A stretch of 6,372 nucleotides of DNA. It comes from Pseudomonadota bacterium. Its GTDB lineage: Bacteria; Pseudomonadota; Gammaproteobacteria; Burkholderiales; Burkholderiaceae_C. Position 1 is the stretch's first letter; each line of letters opens with the position of its first letter. A program made the position numbers and the translations under genes. Location: contig JAEWVY010000160.1 of the NCBI GenBank assembly GCA_023396625.1, forward strand, positions 1-6,372. Reading direction: 5' to 3'. Shown here piece after piece: positions 1 through 6,372 of this stretch. The notes under the pieces are model-generated. The model was not told the origin of the DNA, made no database searches, and was given only the letters and a program-made list of their open reading frames with translations.

Positions 1-3000
1 GTCCCAGACCTGGTGCAGGTCGTCCAGCTGGGCGGCGAACACCTCCTTGGTGTCGCGCCAGACGCTGAGCTGGCCCTTGCCATGGTCCATGGCGGACGAC
101 GCCGGGCGGGTCTTGCCGACAAAGTGGCTGTGCCTGGACAGGCCGTGCTCGCGCAGGGTCTGCATGACCTCGTTGCGCTCGCTGGTGCGCACCTGCAGCA
201 CCACACCCAGCTCTTCGTTGAACAGGGCCTTGAGCGTCAGTTCCTCACGGCGCGCGCTGACCTGCTGGGCCCAGTTCTTGGTGTCGCCGGCGTCCATGCG
301 GCTGTCGCTGATGCCGTCGCCTTCGGTGACGAGCATGTCCACGTTCAGCGTCACACCGACATGGCCGGCAAAGGCCATTTCGGCCGCGGTGGCCAGCAGG
401 CCGCCGTCGCTGCGGTCGTGGTAGGCGAGGATCCGGCCCTGGGCGCGCAGCGCGTTGACGGCATTCACCAGGTGGATCAGGTCCTGCGGGTCGTCCAGGT
501 CCGGCACCACATCGCCCGGCTGGTTCAGCACCTGGCCCAGGATGGAGCCGCCCATGCGGTGCTGGCCTTTGCCCATGTCGATCAACACCAGGGTGGTGTC
601 TTCGGTGGTGGCGTCCAGCTGCGGCGTGAGCGTGCCGCGCACGTCGGCCAGCGTCGCGAAGGCGCTGACGATCAGGCTGACCGGCGAGGTCACTTTCTTC
701 TTCTCGCCGCCGTCCTGCCACTGGGTCCGCATGGACAGGGAATCCTTGCCCACGGGAATCGAGATGCCCAGCGCCGGACACAGCTCCATGCCGACGGCCT
801 TGACGGTCTCGTACAGCGCGGCATCCTCGCCCGGCTCGCCGCAGGCAGCCATCCAGTTCGCGGACAGCTTGACACGCGGCAGCTCGATGGGCGCGGCCAG
901 CAGGTTGGTGATGGCCTCGGCCACCGCCATGCGGCCGGAGGCCGCGGCATTGATCGCCGCCAGCGGCGTGCGCTCGCCCATGCTCATGGCTTCGCCGGCG
1001 AAGCCTTTGTAGTCCGCCAGGGTGACCGCGCAGTCGGCCACCGGCACCTGCCAAGGCCCCACCATCTGGTCGCGGTGGGTCAGGCCACCGACAGTGCGGT
1101 CGCCAATGGTGACGAGAAAGCGCTTGGACGCGACGGTCGGGTGGCTCAGCACGTCGATCACCGCTTTGCGCAGGTCCACGCCGGTCAAATCCATGGGACT
1201 GAGTTCCCGTGCCACCGTTTTCACGTCGCGGTGCATCTTGGGCGGTTTGCCCAGGAGCACGTCCATCGGCATGTCCACGGGGGATTCGCTGCCTTGGTCT
1301 TCCAGCACCAATCGCCGCTCCTCGGTGGCCACGCCGACCACGGCGAACGGACAGCGCTCGCGCTCGCAGAAGGCCTTGAACTGCGCCAGCGACTCGGGGG
1401 CGATGGCCAGCACGTAGCGCTCCTGGCTTTCGTTGCACCAGATTTCCCTGGGTGCCAGGCCACTTTCCTCCAGCGGCACGGCGCGCAGGTCGAAACGCGC
1501 GCCACGGCCAGCGTCGTGGGTCAGCTCGGGAAAGGCGTTGGAGAGGCCGCCCGCGCCCACATCATGGATGGCCAGGATCGGGTTGGCTTCACCCAGCTGT
1601 GCGCACTGGTTGATGACTTCCTGCGCGCGTCGCTCGATCTCGGGGTTGCCACGCTGCACGGAGTCGAAATCGAGTTCGGCGGCGTTCACACCCGTCGCCA
1701 TGGAACTGGCCGCGCCGCCCCCCATGCCGATGCGCATGCCCGGCCCGCCGAGCTGAATCAGCAGCGTGCCGGCGGGGAATTCGATCTTCCGGGTCAGCCG
1801 CGCGTCGATGGTGCCCAGGCCGCCGGCGATCATGATGGGTTTGTGGTAGCCACGCTGCACGCCGCCCACGTGTTGCTCGTACTCCCGGAAATAGCCGGCG
1901 AGGTTGGGTCGCCCGAACTCGTTGTTGAAGGCTGCCCCGCCCAGCGGGCCCTCGGTCATGATCTGCAGCGGGCTGGCGATATGCCCGGGCTTGCCCCCCG
2001 GCTGGTCGGACAGGCCGCCCCAGAGCCTGGAGACCGTGAACCCCGTCAGGCCGGCCTTGGGCCGCGACCCCCGTCCGGTGGCGCCTTCGTCGCGGATTTC
2101 CCCGCCCGCACCGGTGGAGGCGCCGGGGAAGGGGGAAATCGCCGTCGGGTGGTTGTGGGTCTCGACCTTCATCAGCACGTGCCGCAAGTCGGTATCTTTT
2201 TGATAGCAGACTGCGTCCATTCCATGCTGGGAAATGGCCATTTTTGCTGAAAAATTCTCGACTTCGACACCTTCCATCACCGAGGCGTTGTCCGAATACG
2301 CCACCACGGTGTGCCGCGGAGCCAGCCGGTGGGTGTTGCGGATCATGCCGAACAGGCTGGCGTCCTGCGGCACGCCGTCGATGGTGAACTGGGCGTTGAA
2401 GATCTTGTGGCGGCAGTGCTCGCTGTTGGCCTGCGCAAACATCATCAGTTCGACATCGGTGGGATTGCGCCCCAGGGCGGTGAACGAGGCCACGAGATAG
2501 TCCATCTCGTCGTCAGCCAGCGCCAGCCCCCATTCGGCATTGGCGCGCTCCAGTGCGACCCGGCCACCGGCGAGCACGTCCACGTGGGCCATGGGCGCGG
2601 GATGCAGCTCGGTGAACAACGCGGCCGCCTGGGCCCGGTCGTCCATCACCGACTCGGTCATGCGGTCATGCAGCAGCGCCGCCACCCGGGCCTTTTCCTC
2701 CGCCGTCAGTCCTGCCCTGCCCAACAGCGGCGCCTTGAGGTGAACGTGGTATTCGGTGACACGCTCGATGCGGCGCACGGTCAAGCCGCAATTGCGCGCG
2801 ATATCCGTGGCCTTGGACGCCCATGGCGACACCGTGCCCAGGCGGGGCGAGACGATGAGCACTTCGCCATCCGTTTTTCCGTCGTACGGGTCCCCGTAGT
2901 TGAGCAGCGCCGTCAGGCGCTGGCGATCAGCCTCCGTCGGCTCGGCCGCCAGGGCAACCAGATGCACGAAGCGCGCGGACAGGTGCTGGATGCGGGGTTG

Positions 3001-3087
3001 AATCGCGGCCAGGGAAGGCAGCAGCCGCTGAACGCGAAACGCGCTGAGGGCATTGCCGCCCTCGATGGTGGTGATGTGCAGGGTCAC
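1..3087 (-). CDS. purL: Phosphoribosylformylglycinamidine synthase (FGAM synthase), 3' end cut by window edge
   Basis: PurL converts FGAR, glutamine and ATP to FGAM in the fourth step of de novo purine synthesis, in the cytoplasm. This is the large single-chain proteobacterial form (E. coli about 1295 aa). The window holds residues 1-1029, unbroken. In order: an N-terminal PurS-like part opening VTLHITTIEGGNALSAF; linker motif ANSEHCRHK (220-228); first AIRS-like half with KVETHNHPTAISP (307-319) and GEIRDEGATGRG (329-340), then AIHDVGAGGLSN (H508) and CNESQERY (551-558); second half with GEAMSMGERTP (698-708), GKDSLSMR (780-787) and HDRSDGG (890-896). The chain leaves the window at DDLHQVWD, just before the glutaminase domain, so the Cys-His-Glu triad cannot be checked. 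The start is GTG at 3087: an in-frame TAG at 3099-3097 rules out an upstream start, and the first in-frame ATG lies over 140 codons inside. Divergent from map. Identification is secure. Confidence 0.98.
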   Translation of the reverse strand, partial: MTLHITTIEGGNALSAFRVQRLLPSLAAIQPRIQHLSARFVHLVALAAEPTEADRQRLTALLNYGDPYDGKTDGEVLIVSPRLGTVSPWASKATDIARNCGLTVRRIERVTEYHVHLKAPLLGRAGLTAEEKARVAALLHDRMTESVMDDRAQAAALFTELHPAPMAHVDVLAGGRVALERANAEWGLALADDEMDYLVASFTALGRNPTDVELMMFAQANSEHCRHKIFNAQFTIDGVPQDASLFGMIRNTHRLAPRHTVVAYSDNASVMEGVEVENFSAKMAISQHGMDAVCYQKDTDLRHVLMKVETHNHPTAISPFPGASTGAGGEIRDEGATGRGSRPKAGLTGFTVSRLWGGLSDQPGGKPGHIASPLQIMTEGPLGGAAFNNEFGRPNLAGYFREYEQHVGGVQRGYHKPIMIAGGLGTIDARLTRKIEFPAGTLLIQLGGPGMRIGMGGGAASSMATGVNAAELDFDSVQRGNPEIERRAQEVINQCAQLGEANPILAIHDVGAGGLSNAFPELTHDAGRGARFDLRAVPLEESGLAPREIWCNESQERYVLAIAPESLAQFKAFCERERCPFAVVGVATEERRLVLEDQGSESPVDMPMDVLLGKPPKMHRDVKTVARELSPMDLTGVDLRKAVIDVLSHPTVASKRFLVTIGDRTVGGLTHRDQMVGPWQVPVADCAVTLADYKGFAGEAMSMGERTPLAAINAAASGRMAVAEAITNLLAAPIELPRVKLSANWMAACGEPGEDAALYETVKAVGMELCPALGISIPVGKDSLSMRTQWQDGGEKKKVTSPVSLIVSAFATLADVRGTLTPQLDATTEDTTLVLIDMGKGQHRMGGSILGQVLNQPGDVVPDLDDPQDLIHLVNAVNALRAQGRILAYHDRSDGGLLATAAEMAFAGHVGVTLNVDMLVTEGDGISDSRMDAGDTKNWAQQVSARREELTLKALFNEELGVVLQVRTSERNEVMQTLREHGLSRHSHFVGKTRPASSAMDHGKGQLSVWRDTKEVFAAQLDDLHQVWD
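2191..2260 (-). other. AT-rich variable segment inside purL
   Basis: These 70 bases are about 43% GC (30 of 70), against about 75% in the adjacent 2101-2160. They encode roughly PurL residues 277-299 (around AKMAISQHGMDAVCYQKD). The segment sits between the conserved AYSDNASVMEG block and the KVETHNHPTAISP motif. The reading frame is intact and both flanks are strongly conserved, so this looks like a surface loop that tolerates change. It contains a 12-bp palindrome (2232-2243) and a small inverted repeat, TATC-TTTTT-GATA (2193-2205). Confidence 0.6.
2232..2243. repeat. Perfect 12-bp palindrome in purL
   Basis: AAATGGCCATTT equals its own reverse complement. It lies in the AT-rich loop segment of purL and encodes the residues around Lys282-Met283-Ala284. 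One palindrome of this length can occur by chance; I see no second copy and assign no function. Confidence 0.5.
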
Positions 3088-3095
3088 GCTGGTGG

Positions 3096-3098
3096 CCT
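3096..3098 (-). promoter_or_regulatory. Weak ribosome binding site for purL
   Basis: On the minus strand the only Shine-Dalgarno-like bases near the purL GTG are AGG, eight bases upstream of the start. The G of this AGG overlaps the in-frame TAG that blocks any longer purL start. The match is short; the GTG is supported mainly by the conserved N-terminal protein sequence. Confidence 0.35.
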
Positions 3099-3171
3099 AG
3101 AGTGGGATGGTTGCCCGTTGGCGGTCAATTCGCGCAGCAGCCGCTGACTGGGGCTTCTGCGAAAACCCTGG

Positions 3172-3177
3172 ATTTTA
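3172..3177 (-). promoter_or_regulatory. Candidate -10 box for purL
   Basis: The minus strand reads TAAAAT here, one mismatch from TATAAT. It would start transcription near 3166 and give a leader of about 79 bases before the purL GTG. No convincing -35 box lies 16-18 bases upstream; the sequence there is GC-rich. A TTGACC (minus strand, 3128-3123) also exists, but no -10 follows it at proper spacing. This is a weak prediction from consensus matching alone. Confidence 0.25.
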
Positions 3178-3192
3178 GCGGGTGCCGACGCT

Positions 3193-3208
3193 GGCCCCGG
3201 GTGGGGCC
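3193..3208. repeat. GC-only inverted repeat in the purL-map intergenic region
   Basis: GGCCCC-GGGT-GGGGCC: two perfect 6-bp arms around a 4-base centre. It ends 13 bases before the predicted map -10 hexamer, so it covers about -41 to -26 relative to the predicted map start and occupies the place of a -35 box. It is not followed by a T-run on either strand, so it is not an intrinsic terminator. If purL transcription starts upstream of it, it would form a stem in that leader; otherwise it could be a protein-binding dyad. Confidence 0.45.
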
Positions 3209-3218
3209 GCGAGCCCGA

Positions 3219-3234
3219 TGGGATAATTCCCCCA
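3219..3234 (+). promoter_or_regulatory. Extended -10 promoter for map (and probably glnD)
   Basis: TG at 3219-3220, one base, then GATAAT at 3222-3227. This matches the extended -10 pattern TGnTATAAT with one mismatch. No TTGACA-like -35 is visible, which extended -10 promoters can do without. Counting the hexamer as -12 to -7 places +1 at 3234, the A of the map ATG, so the transcript could be leaderless. The hexamer also sits inside a small dyad, GGGA-TAAT-TCCC (3220-3231). Confidence 0.5.
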
Positions 3235-4037
3235 TGAGCATCACAATCCACAACGAAGAAGAAATCGAGGGCATGCGCACAGTGGGGCGCCTCACAGGAC
3301 AGCTCCTCGACTACCTGGCCCCTTTTGTCAAACCCGGCGTCACCACCAACGAACTGGACCGGTTGGCCGAGGACTACACCACCCAGGTGCTGCAGGCGAC
3401 CTCGGCGCCGCTGAACTACCAGCCCAGCGGCTACACGCCCTACCCCAAATCGATCTGCACCTCGGTCAACCACCAAGTCTGCCACGGCATCCCGAATGAC
3501 AAGCCGCTGAAGAAAGGCGACATCGTCAACATCGATGTCACGCTGATCAAGAATGGCTGGCACGGTGATTCAAGCCGGATGTTCGTCGTCGGCGAGGCCT
3601 CGATCGCCGCCAAGCGGCTGTGCGCCCTCACCTACGACGCGTTGTGGCTGGGCATCGAACAGGTGCGACCGGGGGCGTTCCTGGGCGACATCGGCCACGT
3701 GATCCAGTCCTACGCCGAAAGCCACGGCCTGAGCGTGGTGCGGGAGTTCTGCGGCCATGGCATCGGGCGGACGTTTCATGACGAGCCGCAGGTGCTGCAC
3801 TATGGGCGTCCCGGCACGCTGGATCGGCTCGAGGCCGGCATGATCTTCACCATCGAGCCCATGCTCAACGCCGGGCGGCGCGACATCAAGGCCATCGGTG
3901 ACGGCTGGATTGTCGTCACCAAGGACCATTCCCTGTCGGCGCAGTGGGAACACACCATCCTCGTGACGCCCACAGGCCATGAAGTGCTGACGCAGTCCGA
4001 GGGGGCCCCGCCTCCACCCGCGTTCGTCCGCGGCTGA
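3234..4037 (+). CDS. map: Methionine aminopeptidase, type I
   Basis: Map removes the N-terminal methionine from nascent cytosolic proteins when the second residue is small; it is a two-metal hydrolase of the pita-bread fold. The 267-aa product has the usual bacterial type I length and is complete. The five metal ligands of the family are visible: Asp101 (in VNIDVT), Asp112 (GDSSRMF), His175 (GHGIG), Glu208 (TIEPM) and Glu239 (QWEHT). The conserved active-site histidines His84 (CHGIP) and His182 (FHDEP) are also present. The ATG at 3234 gives the normal N-terminus MSITIHNEEEIEGMR. The frame stays open back to 3102, but that extra 44-residue stretch does not look like Map and runs through the promoter. 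No Shine-Dalgarno precedes the ATG. The C-terminus ends in a short proline-rich tail (APPPPAFVRG). glnD follows 46 bases downstream on the same strand, and purL diverges upstream. Confidence 0.98.
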   Translation: MSITIHNEEEIEGMRTVGRLTGQLLDYLAPFVKPGVTTNELDRLAEDYTTQVLQATSAPLNYQPSGYTPYPKSICTSVNHQVCHGIPNDKPLKKGDIVNIDVTLIKNGWHGDSSRMFVVGEASIAAKRLCALTYDALWLGIEQVRPGAFLGDIGHVIQSYAESHGLSVVREFCGHGIGRTFHDEPQVLHYGRPGTLDRLEAGMIFTIEPMLNAGRRDIKAIGDGWIVVTKDHSLSAQWEHTILVTPTGHEVLTQSEGAPPPPAFVRG

Positions 4038-4083
4038 CCGGACGGCGATCCGTGCGACGAGGTTCGGTCCCCTCCCTGTCGCC
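4038..4083 (+). other. map-glnD spacer without a close ribosome binding site
   Basis: This 46-base spacer shows no terminator and no clear promoter, which fits co-transcription of map and glnD. The only Shine-Dalgarno-like bases, GAGG at 4059-4062, end 21 bases before the glnD ATG, too far for normal use. They can pair with CCTC at 4071-4074 around an 8-base loop. The bases just before the ATG are pyrimidine-rich and do not match a ribosome binding site. Confidence 0.45.
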
Positions 4084-6372
4084 ATGACCGGCATCCAGGT
4101 GCTTCGTGACAACTTCGTGGCCGAGAAGGCGGCGTTGCTCGGCGCCGTGGCCAGCGGTTCGTCGACCCGGGGCCTGCGCACCACGTTGCACCGGCTGGCC
4201 GGGCTGGTGGACGACCTGCTGCGTGAACTCTGGCGCCGGGCGGGTCTCGACGCCCCATTCGCGCTGGTGGCCGTGGGTGGCTTTGGCCGCGGCGAACTGT
4301 TTCCATGCTCCGATGTGGATGTTCTGGTGCTGCTGCCACCGGACCACGCGGTCGACGCCGATCCACACCTGAAGTCGCGCATCGAGCATTTCATCGGCAC
4401 CTGCTGGGACGCGGGGCTGGAGATCGGTTCGAGCGTGCGCACGGTCGACGATTGCCTGGCCGAGGCCGCGGGCGACGTGACGGTGCGCACCGCGTTGCTG
4501 GAGGCGCGCCTGGTGACCGGCGACGCCCAGCTGTTTTCCGGCTTCCGTGCCCGCCTGGACGCGGCCATGGACCCCCGGGCGTTCTTCGTGGCCAAGACAC
4601 TGGAGATGCACCAGCGCCACAACAAGTTCGAAAACACGCCCTACGCGCTGGAGCCCAACTGCAAGGAGTCGCCCGGTGGCCTGCGCGACCTGCAGATCAT
4701 CCTCTGGGTGGCCCGGGCCGCGGGCCTGGGGCGCAGCTGGGACGAACTCGGTCGCAACGGTCTGGCCACCCCCCTGGAAGTGCGCCAGATCAAGCGCAAC
4801 GAAGCGCTGCTGAGTCTGATTCGCGTGCGCCTGCACCTTGCCGCCGGGCGGCGGGAAGACCGGCTGGTCTTCGATCTGCAGAACGCCGTGGCGCAGTCGT
4901 TCGGCCACAGTTCGCGCCGGGGGGCCGATGGCCGTGTCACCCAGCGCGCGAGCGAAGCGCTGATGCGGCGCTTCTACTGGGCCGCCAAGGCGGTCGCCCA
5001 GCTCAACCAGATTCTGCTGCTGAACATCGAAGAACGGCTTCAATCCAGCCCCGGCGGGGCAGCGCCCGTGCCGCGCCCGATCAACGAGCGGTTTTTCGAC
5101 AAGGCGGGCATGATCGAGATCGCCAGCGACGACCTCTACCAGCGGCACCCCCATGCCATCCTGGAGACCTTTCTGATCTACGAGACCGCCGTCGGGGTCA
5201 AGGGCCTGTCGGCGCGCACGCTGCGGGCGCTCTACAACGTGCGCGGCATCATGAATGCCGGATTTCGCAATGATCCGGTCAACCGGCAGACCTTTCTGGC
5301 CATTCTCCAGCAACCGCGGGGCATCACGCATGCCATGCGGCTGATGAACCAGACTTCGGTGCTCGGTCGCTACCTCTGGGTCTTCCGCCGCATCGTGGGG
5401 CAGATGCAGCATGACCTGTTTCACGTCTATACCGTGGACCAGCACATCCTCATGGTGCTGCGCAATGTGCGACGTTTCTTCATGGCCGAGCACGCGCACG
5501 AATATCCGTTCTGTTCCCAGCTGGCGGCGGGCCTGGACAAACCATGGCTGCTGTACGTGGCGGCCCTCTTCCACGACATCGCCAAGGGGCGGGGAGGCGA
5601 TCACTCGAAACTCGGCGCCGCGGAGGTCCGGCGCTTTTGCCGTGCCCATGGCATCGGCCGGGAAGATGCCCGACTGATCGCGTTTCTCGTCGGCGAGCAC
5701 CTCACGATGAGCCACGTGGCGCAAAAGGAGGATCTGAGCGACCCCGACGTCATCGCCGCGTTTGCCCGCCGCGTGGGCAACGAGCGCTCGCTCACCGCCC
5801 TGTATCTGTTGACCGTCGCCGACATCCGTGGCACCAGCCCCAAGGTCTGGAATGCCTGGAAGGGCAAGCTACTGGAGGACCTGTACCGCTGCACCCTGCG
5901 GGTGCTGGGTGGCCACGCCCCCGACGCCCAGGCCGAGATCGAGGCCCGCAAGCGGGAAGCGCTGGTCACGCTCGCTCTGTATGCCGAACCGTTCGAGGCG
6001 CACAAGGCCCTGTGGGACACGCTCGACGTGGGCTATTTCATGCGCCACGACGCAGCCGACATCGCCTGGCACGCGCGCCATCTTTCGCGGCATGTCCCCA
6101 AGCCCCTGCCCGATGGCACCCTGCCGGGTGAGAGAACCATCGTGCGTGCCCGTCAGTCACCGGTGGGCGAAGGCCTGCAGGTGCTGGTCTACGCACCGGA
6201 CCAGTCCGATCTGTTCGCCCGCATCTGCGGCTATTTCGACCACGCCAGCTTCAGCATCCTGGATGCCAAGATCCACACGGCCAGCAATGGTTATGCGCTC
6301 GACACCTTCCAGGTGGTCACCGCCGAATTGCCCGAACATTACCGCGAATTGGTGAACCTGGTTGAAACCGGG
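4084..6372 (+). CDS. glnD: PII uridylyltransferase / uridylyl-removing enzyme, 3' end cut by window edge
   Basis: GlnD senses glutamine. When glutamine is low it uridylylates PII proteins (GlnB/GlnK) using UTP; when glutamine is high it removes the UMP. This sets glutamine synthetase adenylylation and nitrogen-regulon activity. The window holds 763 codons (E. coli GlnD is 890 aa). In order: nucleotidyltransferase domain with GGFGRGELFPCSDVDVLVLL (65-84), catalytic Asp77 and Asp79; the GlnD linker region with ESPGGLRDLQ; an HD domain with HVYTVDQH (from His447), FHDIAKGRGGDHS (His497, Asp498, His507) and GEHLTMS (His539), so uridylyl removal should be intact; a conserved AWHARHL segment; and the first ACT domain from about residue 698 (LQVLVYAPDQSDLFARI). 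The second ACT domain, about 100 residues, lies beyond the edge. The start ATG at 4084 gives a normal N-terminus (MTGIQVLRDNFVAEKAALL). It is probably transcribed with map. Confidence 0.97.
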   Translation, partial: MTGIQVLRDNFVAEKAALLGAVASGSSTRGLRTTLHRLAGLVDDLLRELWRRAGLDAPFALVAVGGFGRGELFPCSDVDVLVLLPPDHAVDADPHLKSRIEHFIGTCWDAGLEIGSSVRTVDDCLAEAAGDVTVRTALLEARLVTGDAQLFSGFRARLDAAMDPRAFFVAKTLEMHQRHNKFENTPYALEPNCKESPGGLRDLQIILWVARAAGLGRSWDELGRNGLATPLEVRQIKRNEALLSLIRVRLHLAAGRREDRLVFDLQNAVAQSFGHSSRRGADGRVTQRASEALMRRFYWAAKAVAQLNQILLLNIEERLQSSPGGAAPVPRPINERFFDKAGMIEIASDDLYQRHPHAILETFLIYETAVGVKGLSARTLRALYNVRGIMNAGFRNDPVNRQTFLAILQQPRGITHAMRLMNQTSVLGRYLWVFRRIVGQMQHDLFHVYTVDQHILMVLRNVRRFFMAEHAHEYPFCSQLAAGLDKPWLLYVAALFHDIAKGRGGDHSKLGAAEVRRFCRAHGIGREDARLIAFLVGEHLTMSHVAQKEDLSDPDVIAAFARRVGNERSLTALYLLTVADIRGTSPKVWNAWKGKLLEDLYRCTLRVLGGHAPDAQAEIEARKREALVTLALYAEPFEAHKALWDTLDVGYFMRHDAADIAWHARHLSRHVPKPLPDGTLPGERTIVRARQSPVGEGLQVLVYAPDQSDLFARICGYFDHASFSILDAKIHTASNGYALDTFQVVTAELPEHYRELVNLVETG

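Noticed and set aside
245..1438. A 397-codon minus-strand frame overlapping purL
   Set aside because: It lies out of frame inside purL on the same strand; its product is Arg/Gly/Ala-rich and unlike any family, while the purL frame keeps every conserved motif.
2112..2135. G-run cluster on the strand opposite purL that could suggest a G-quadruplex
   Set aside because: The runs are explained by Pro/Gly codons of the conserved SPFPGASTGAGG motif; run lengths are uneven and several are only GG.
13..2250. A 745-codon open frame on the plus strand opposite purL
   Set aside because: It is exactly codon-aligned antisense to purL. Stops there need sense codons TTA, CTA or TCA, which are rare in this GC-rich gene, so long antisense frames are expected. 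It ends at the first TCA in the AT-rich patch. The protein resembles no family and is low-complexity His/Gly/Ala/Arg.
3123..3128. TTGACC on the minus strand as a purL -35 box
   Set aside because: The bases 17 downstream (CCACTC) do not resemble a -10 box, and transcription would start within a few bases of the GTG.
3102..3233. A 44-codon upstream extension of map
   Set aside because: The frame is open, but the added residues are not Map-like and the region holds the promoter. The ATG at 3234 gives the standard N-terminus and length.
3084..3563. A 159-codon minus-strand frame just upstream of purL, overlapping the start of map
   Set aside because: It is antisense to map, and its stop overlaps the purL GTG in another frame. 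It has no recognisable protein features, and stop-start overlap alone is weak support.
4305..5273. A 322-codon plus-strand frame inside glnD
   Set aside because: It lies out of frame within glnD, is arginine- and proline-rich, and has no motif. The glnD frame across the same bases reads a continuous GlnD protein.
3916..5724. A 602-codon open frame on the minus strand opposite glnD and the end of map
   Set aside because: It is codon-aligned antisense to glnD over most of its length and arises from GC-rich codon use in the same way. It spans two real genes and has no recognisable domain.

Overview
The window is ordinary chromosomal core sequence from a GC-rich proteobacterium, most likely a betaproteobacterium of the order Burkholderiales (possibly Comamonadaceae). 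That guess rests on the GC-rich codon use and on how the PurL, Map and GlnD proteins read; no database search was possible. I see no mobile element, RNA gene, CRISPR array, toxin or phage gene.

Layout: (1) Positions 1-3087, minus strand, hold purL (FGAM synthase, purine biosynthesis). It starts at a GTG at 3087 and runs off the left edge after 1029 codons, so the C-terminal glutaminase domain lies outside. (2) Positions 3088-3233 are a 146-bp divergent intergenic region. It contains an extended -10 promoter for map, a GC-rich inverted repeat and a weak candidate -10 for purL. (3) Positions 3234-4037, plus strand, hold a complete map (type I methionine aminopeptidase, 267 aa). (4) A 46-bp gap follows. 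(5) Positions 4084-6372, plus strand, hold glnD (PII uridylyltransferase / uridylyl-removing enzyme). It runs off the right edge after 763 codons, inside or just after the first ACT domain. Both edges fall on codon boundaries of the two cut genes.

map and glnD lie head to tail with a short gap and are probably one transcription unit. purL is transcribed away from them. There is a loose metabolic link: PurL consumes glutamine as nitrogen donor and GlnD is the cell's glutamine sensor, but nothing in the sequence shows co-regulation. All three proteins keep the catalytic motifs visible here and are not frameshifted.

The most notable details are small. The predicted map transcription start falls on the A of the start ATG (a leaderless-mRNA candidate). 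PurL has an AT-rich segment in a loop between two conserved blocks. glnD has no Shine-Dalgarno close to its start. I found no convincing evidence of a previously undescribed system.
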